Part shown: one piece after another, positions 31,080 to 33,130 of the stretch | Layout: each line of letters begins with the position of its first letter | How positions within the stretch are numbered: the stretch's first letter is position 1 | From: Quinella sp. 1Q7 | GTDB taxonomy: Bacteria; Bacillota; Negativicutes; Selenomonadales; Selenomonadaceae | DNA: 33,130 bases | NCBI GenBank assembly: GCA_015206805.1 | Contig: JADEZP010000017.1 | Coordinates: forward strand, 1-33,130 | Direction of reading: 5' to 3' | Program-made: the position numbers and the translations under genes | The notes under the pieces: generated by a model | Database searches by the model: none | What the model saw: only the letters and a program-made list of their open reading frames with translations | Told to the model about the DNA's origin: nothing

Positions 31080-32577
31080 GCCGATAAATTTTTCGGACTT
31101 GATTCATCCGGCCGAGACGGACGCGGAGCACAATTGCCAAATGGACCCGCTGTACGATTTGTTGGCCGGAGCATCTGCCTCGCTGACGAATCGAACGGAC
31201 GAGCGCGCCGAAGCGTTTATGCGTTTGTATCCAGTGGAACGTTGGACTACGCCGCACGTGAATAGACTGTACGAATCGGTTCTGAGGCGGCTCGGTTGCG
31301 AGGAACGCTATCCGCTCTACCTGAAGTTCGATTACGAAATTCAAGCGCAAGTCACCGGCTCGAACGCTGACGGTTGCATGATTACCATGAGTAGCACGAG
31401 CGTAGACGAGTTGGATGACGAGGAATTGTCTGCGCTTCTTGGTCAAGCGGTCGGCAGAATCGTTGCAAGTCACGCGCAAAATCTTCACATGATTGAGTTC
31501 ATGCAGCGCGGCATCAGCAACTTGCCTTTCGTCGGGACCGTGGCCGAAAAAAAATTATACGGGCACTTCGCCGATTGGATCATCGCGTCGCAGTTCACCG
31601 CCGACAGATTCGCGCTCAAAGCCTGCTCAAGTGAACGCGCCGTGACTTCGTTGCTACTCAAGCAGAACGGCTTAAAGAGAGCGAACCTCAATCAAATTCT
31701 CAAGCAACCTGTCCGCCGCTCCAAACTCACGGGGATATACTTCGTGTGGCTGGCAAAATCTTTTCCGACCTTCGGAGCAATCGAGCGGATTCAGGAGTTG
31801 CGACGTTGGATTCGTTCGGAAAAATTCAAAGCAAATTATCCCGGCTTCTATTATCGGCTGCGACTGGAGAGCGGCGACCTTGACGACACTCGCGAGACTA
31901 TTTTACATCAGGCGGCTTCTCTCGGAGACGCGGCGGCGATGGTCGAGCTGGTTCAAATGTATCTCACCGGCGAAGGAAATTTATCGCGCTCGCTGTTCAT
32001 GGTGGCTGAACTCAGCAAGGCGGCGGCTTTCCTCGGCAACGCTCAAGCGATGTATTTGTTCGCGTTGTATCTGGAGAAGCGCGGTGCTTCCGCTGAAATT
32101 CTCGGCAGATTGTACTCGGCGGCCGCCAGTCGCGGTTTTACTCCCGCACTTGAAAAAGCTCAAGCCAAAGTCAATTCGTCGCCCGTTGCTCTCATCAAGG
32201 AACTTTGCGCTGATTTCGCCGACGCTTATAACAATCGGACGAGTTGCAAGGTCAACATTTCGGCTGAAGAAATTCAACGGGCTCGCAATGCTTTCTGGAT
32301 GACTTGCGACGAAGAAATTTTTGCGCTGGAAATCTTTTTCGGGGAAGACGGCGGGCTCTTCGGCACGGCCGTGACCGACTCCGGAATTTTTATTCGCCTC
32401 GCTGAGGAAGATTTGCCGTTCGTCGTCACGTGGTCTCAATTCAGAAACGATGCCGTGTATAAGCAGAACCAACTCCTCATGTGCGGCAACGTAAAACTTT
32501 GCCACGCCGGCGATGAACTTCGCGGGACGATTGCCGAGCTGATTGTTCGATTGGCTCACCGACTCCGGAACGCATAA
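31063..32577 (+). CDS. M48 peptidase-like protein without zinc ligands, with Sel1-like repeats
   Basis: A 504-residue protein. Residues about 80-200 follow the M48 metallopeptidase layout, but the zinc site is lost: the GHELGH position reads GQAVGR (127-132) and the third ligand in E-Y-S-A-D reads Q177-F-T-A-D. About residues 265-375 contain Sel1-like helical repeats ([18 protein letters not shown], then [18 protein letters not shown]). The C-terminal 120 residues are unassigned. It probably works as a binding or scaffold protein (inference). The ATG at 31063 follows GGGAGG and lies inside the end of the chimeric gene, so the two were or are one operon. Confidence 0.75.
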   Translation: MRIPFEPINFSDLIHPAETDAEHNCQMDPLYDLLAGASASLTNRTDERAEAFMRLYPVERWTTPHVNRLYESVLRRLGCEERYPLYLKFDYEIQAQVTGSNADGCMITMSSTSVDELDDEELSALLGQAVGRIVASHAQNLHMIEFMQRGISNLPFVGTVAEKKLYGHFADWIIASQFTADRFALKACSSERAVTSLLLKQNGLKRANLNQILKQPVRRSKLTGIYFVWLAKSFPTFGAIERIQELRRWIRSEKFKANYPGFYYRLRLESGDLDDTRETILHQAASLGDAAAMVELVQMYLTGEGNLSRSLFMVAELSKAAAFLGNAQAMYLFALYLEKRGASAEILGRLYSAAASRGFTPALEKAQAKVNSSPVALIKELCADFADAYNNRTSCKVNISAEEIQRARNAFWMTCDEEIFALEIFFGEDGGLFGTAVTDSGIFIRLAEEDLPFVVTWSQFRNDAVYKQNQLLMCGNVKLCHAGDELRGTIAELIVRLAHRLRNA

Positions 32578-32608
32578 AATTGAGACAAGATTTTTCCTCA
32601 TAACAAAT

Positions 32609-32614
32609 TATAAT
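32609..32614 (+). promoter_or_regulatory. Possible -10 box before the small membrane protein gene
   Basis: A perfect TATAAT 35 nt before the gene. No convincing -35 lies 16-18 bp upstream, so the call is tentative. Confidence 0.35.
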
Positions 32615-32648
32615 TTCGCTCGACGTGATACTCAAGGAGGTCGATAGC

Positions 32649-33077
32649 ATGAACTACTGGGCACTGCTGGCCGTCGCGGTGATTGGCGGGCTCGTCGGCT
32701 TTGCAAAATTCAAACACGACTCCGCCAAGCGACGAACGCCGCTCAAGACCGTTGACTTCGGCGAGCTCGTCGAAAATCAGCTGGTCGTCGATACGCTGAC
32801 CGCGACGGAAATTGTCAATGGCTTCAAGTCTGCGGAAGTCTCCGGCGAATGGATCATCGCGAAACCGACCGCGAAAGTCGCCAAACGTTTCGGGCTCACC
32901 AACCTTCCCGCGCAAGTCGACGCGGAAAAAAATTTTCTGCAGCTCGTCACAACTCAACGCGGCGAAATTCTCAAAGCGTCGCTCATAAGCTTCAGCGCGC
33001 TGGATGAAAACCTCGCGAAGATTTTACCGTTCGGCCAAGAGGATTTTGTCTTCATCGACAAGTCTCGTGTTTCTTGA
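32649..33077 (+). CDS. Small membrane-anchored protein of unknown function
   Basis: A 142-residue protein with one N-terminal transmembrane helix (about residues 3-19, ALLAVAVIGGLVGFA) and a soluble remainder. I recognise no family. The soluble part alternates strands and helices (ENQLVVDTLTATEIVNGF, then QLVTTQRGEILKASLISF). The ATG at 32649 follows AAGGAGG. The next gene starts 14 nt after its stop, so the pair is probably one operon. Confidence 0.75.
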   Translation: MNYWALLAVAVIGGLVGFAKFKHDSAKRRTPLKTVDFGELVENQLVVDTLTATEIVNGFKSAEVSGEWIIAKPTAKVAKRFGLTNLPAQVDAEKNFLQLVTTQRGEILKASLISFSALDENLAKILPFGQEDFVFIDKSRVS

Positions 33078-33091
33078 AAGGGGTCGAAGTC

Positions 33092-33130
33092 ATGATTGTC
33101 GAATTTCTCATTGGTCTGGCGATTGACAAT
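33092..33130 (+). CDS. Start of a further gene (3' partial)
   Basis: An ATG preceded by AAAGGGG with 9-10 nt spacing opens a frame reading MIVEFLIGLAIDN to the window edge. The start is hydrophobic, so a membrane or exported protein is possible. Only 13 codons are visible. Confidence 0.55.
   Translation, partial: MIVEFLIGLAIDN

Overview
The window looks like part of a chromosome from a Negativicutes-type bacterium (Selenomonas/Veillonella-like Firmicutes with an outer membrane). This is inferred from two signals found together. One is a Firmicutes-style block divIC - S1-domain gene - tilS - hpt - ftsH. The other is a set of envelope glycan genes: a WaaE-like GT2, a GT9 heptosyltransferase, a GT4, a PIG-L deacetylase and a YrbL-like kinase. 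There is also a flagellar hook gene with a sigma-28-like promoter. No tRNA, rRNA, CRISPR array or insertion sequence was recognised.

Layout. 1-4.3 kb: a membrane diguanylate cyclase (cut by the window start), a 455-bp gap holding a three-hairpin repeat, then ndh and a fructose-6-phosphate-aldolase-like gene. 4.3-6.2 kb: flgE on the minus strand. 6.2-9.3 kb: aroF, an M14-like lipoprotein lacking zinc ligands, and tyrA, followed by a second copy of the hairpin repeat. 9.5-12.8 kb (minus): birA-thiD, a 36-bp tandem repeat, an asparaginase II family gene and a pair of small genes (one DUF4160). 13.1-18.0 kb (minus): ftsH, a secreted protein, hpt, tilS, an S1-domain gene and divIC. 18.1-22.2 kb: a FkbM methyltransferase (minus), a secreted protein, then overlapping GT2 and GT9 genes.

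22.2-24.8 kb is the most unusual part. Five paralogous genes for 116-129-residue proteins stand in a head-to-tail array. Each has a nearly identical 29-residue leader ending in Gly-Gly, and each has its own promoter, ribosome binding site and terminator, with a period of about 500 bp. The leaders look like those of double-glycine bacteriocin/RiPP precursors. The cores are long (87-100 residues), share a conserved frame around a variable segment, and have no processing or export gene beside them. A sixth copy of the promoter drives the following GT4 gene.

24.8-33.1 kb shows repeated rearrangement: an intact GT4 gene, a frameshifted class A beta-lactamase pseudogene, a decayed second copy of the GT4 3' end, a PIG-L deacetylase, a YrbL-like gene, and an in-frame chimera joining the first 200 residues of cysteine synthase to the 3' half of an M48-like gene. 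The next gene is an M48-like/Sel1 paralog. Both M48-like proteins have lost their zinc ligands. The window ends in two small membrane or unknown genes, the last cut by the window end.
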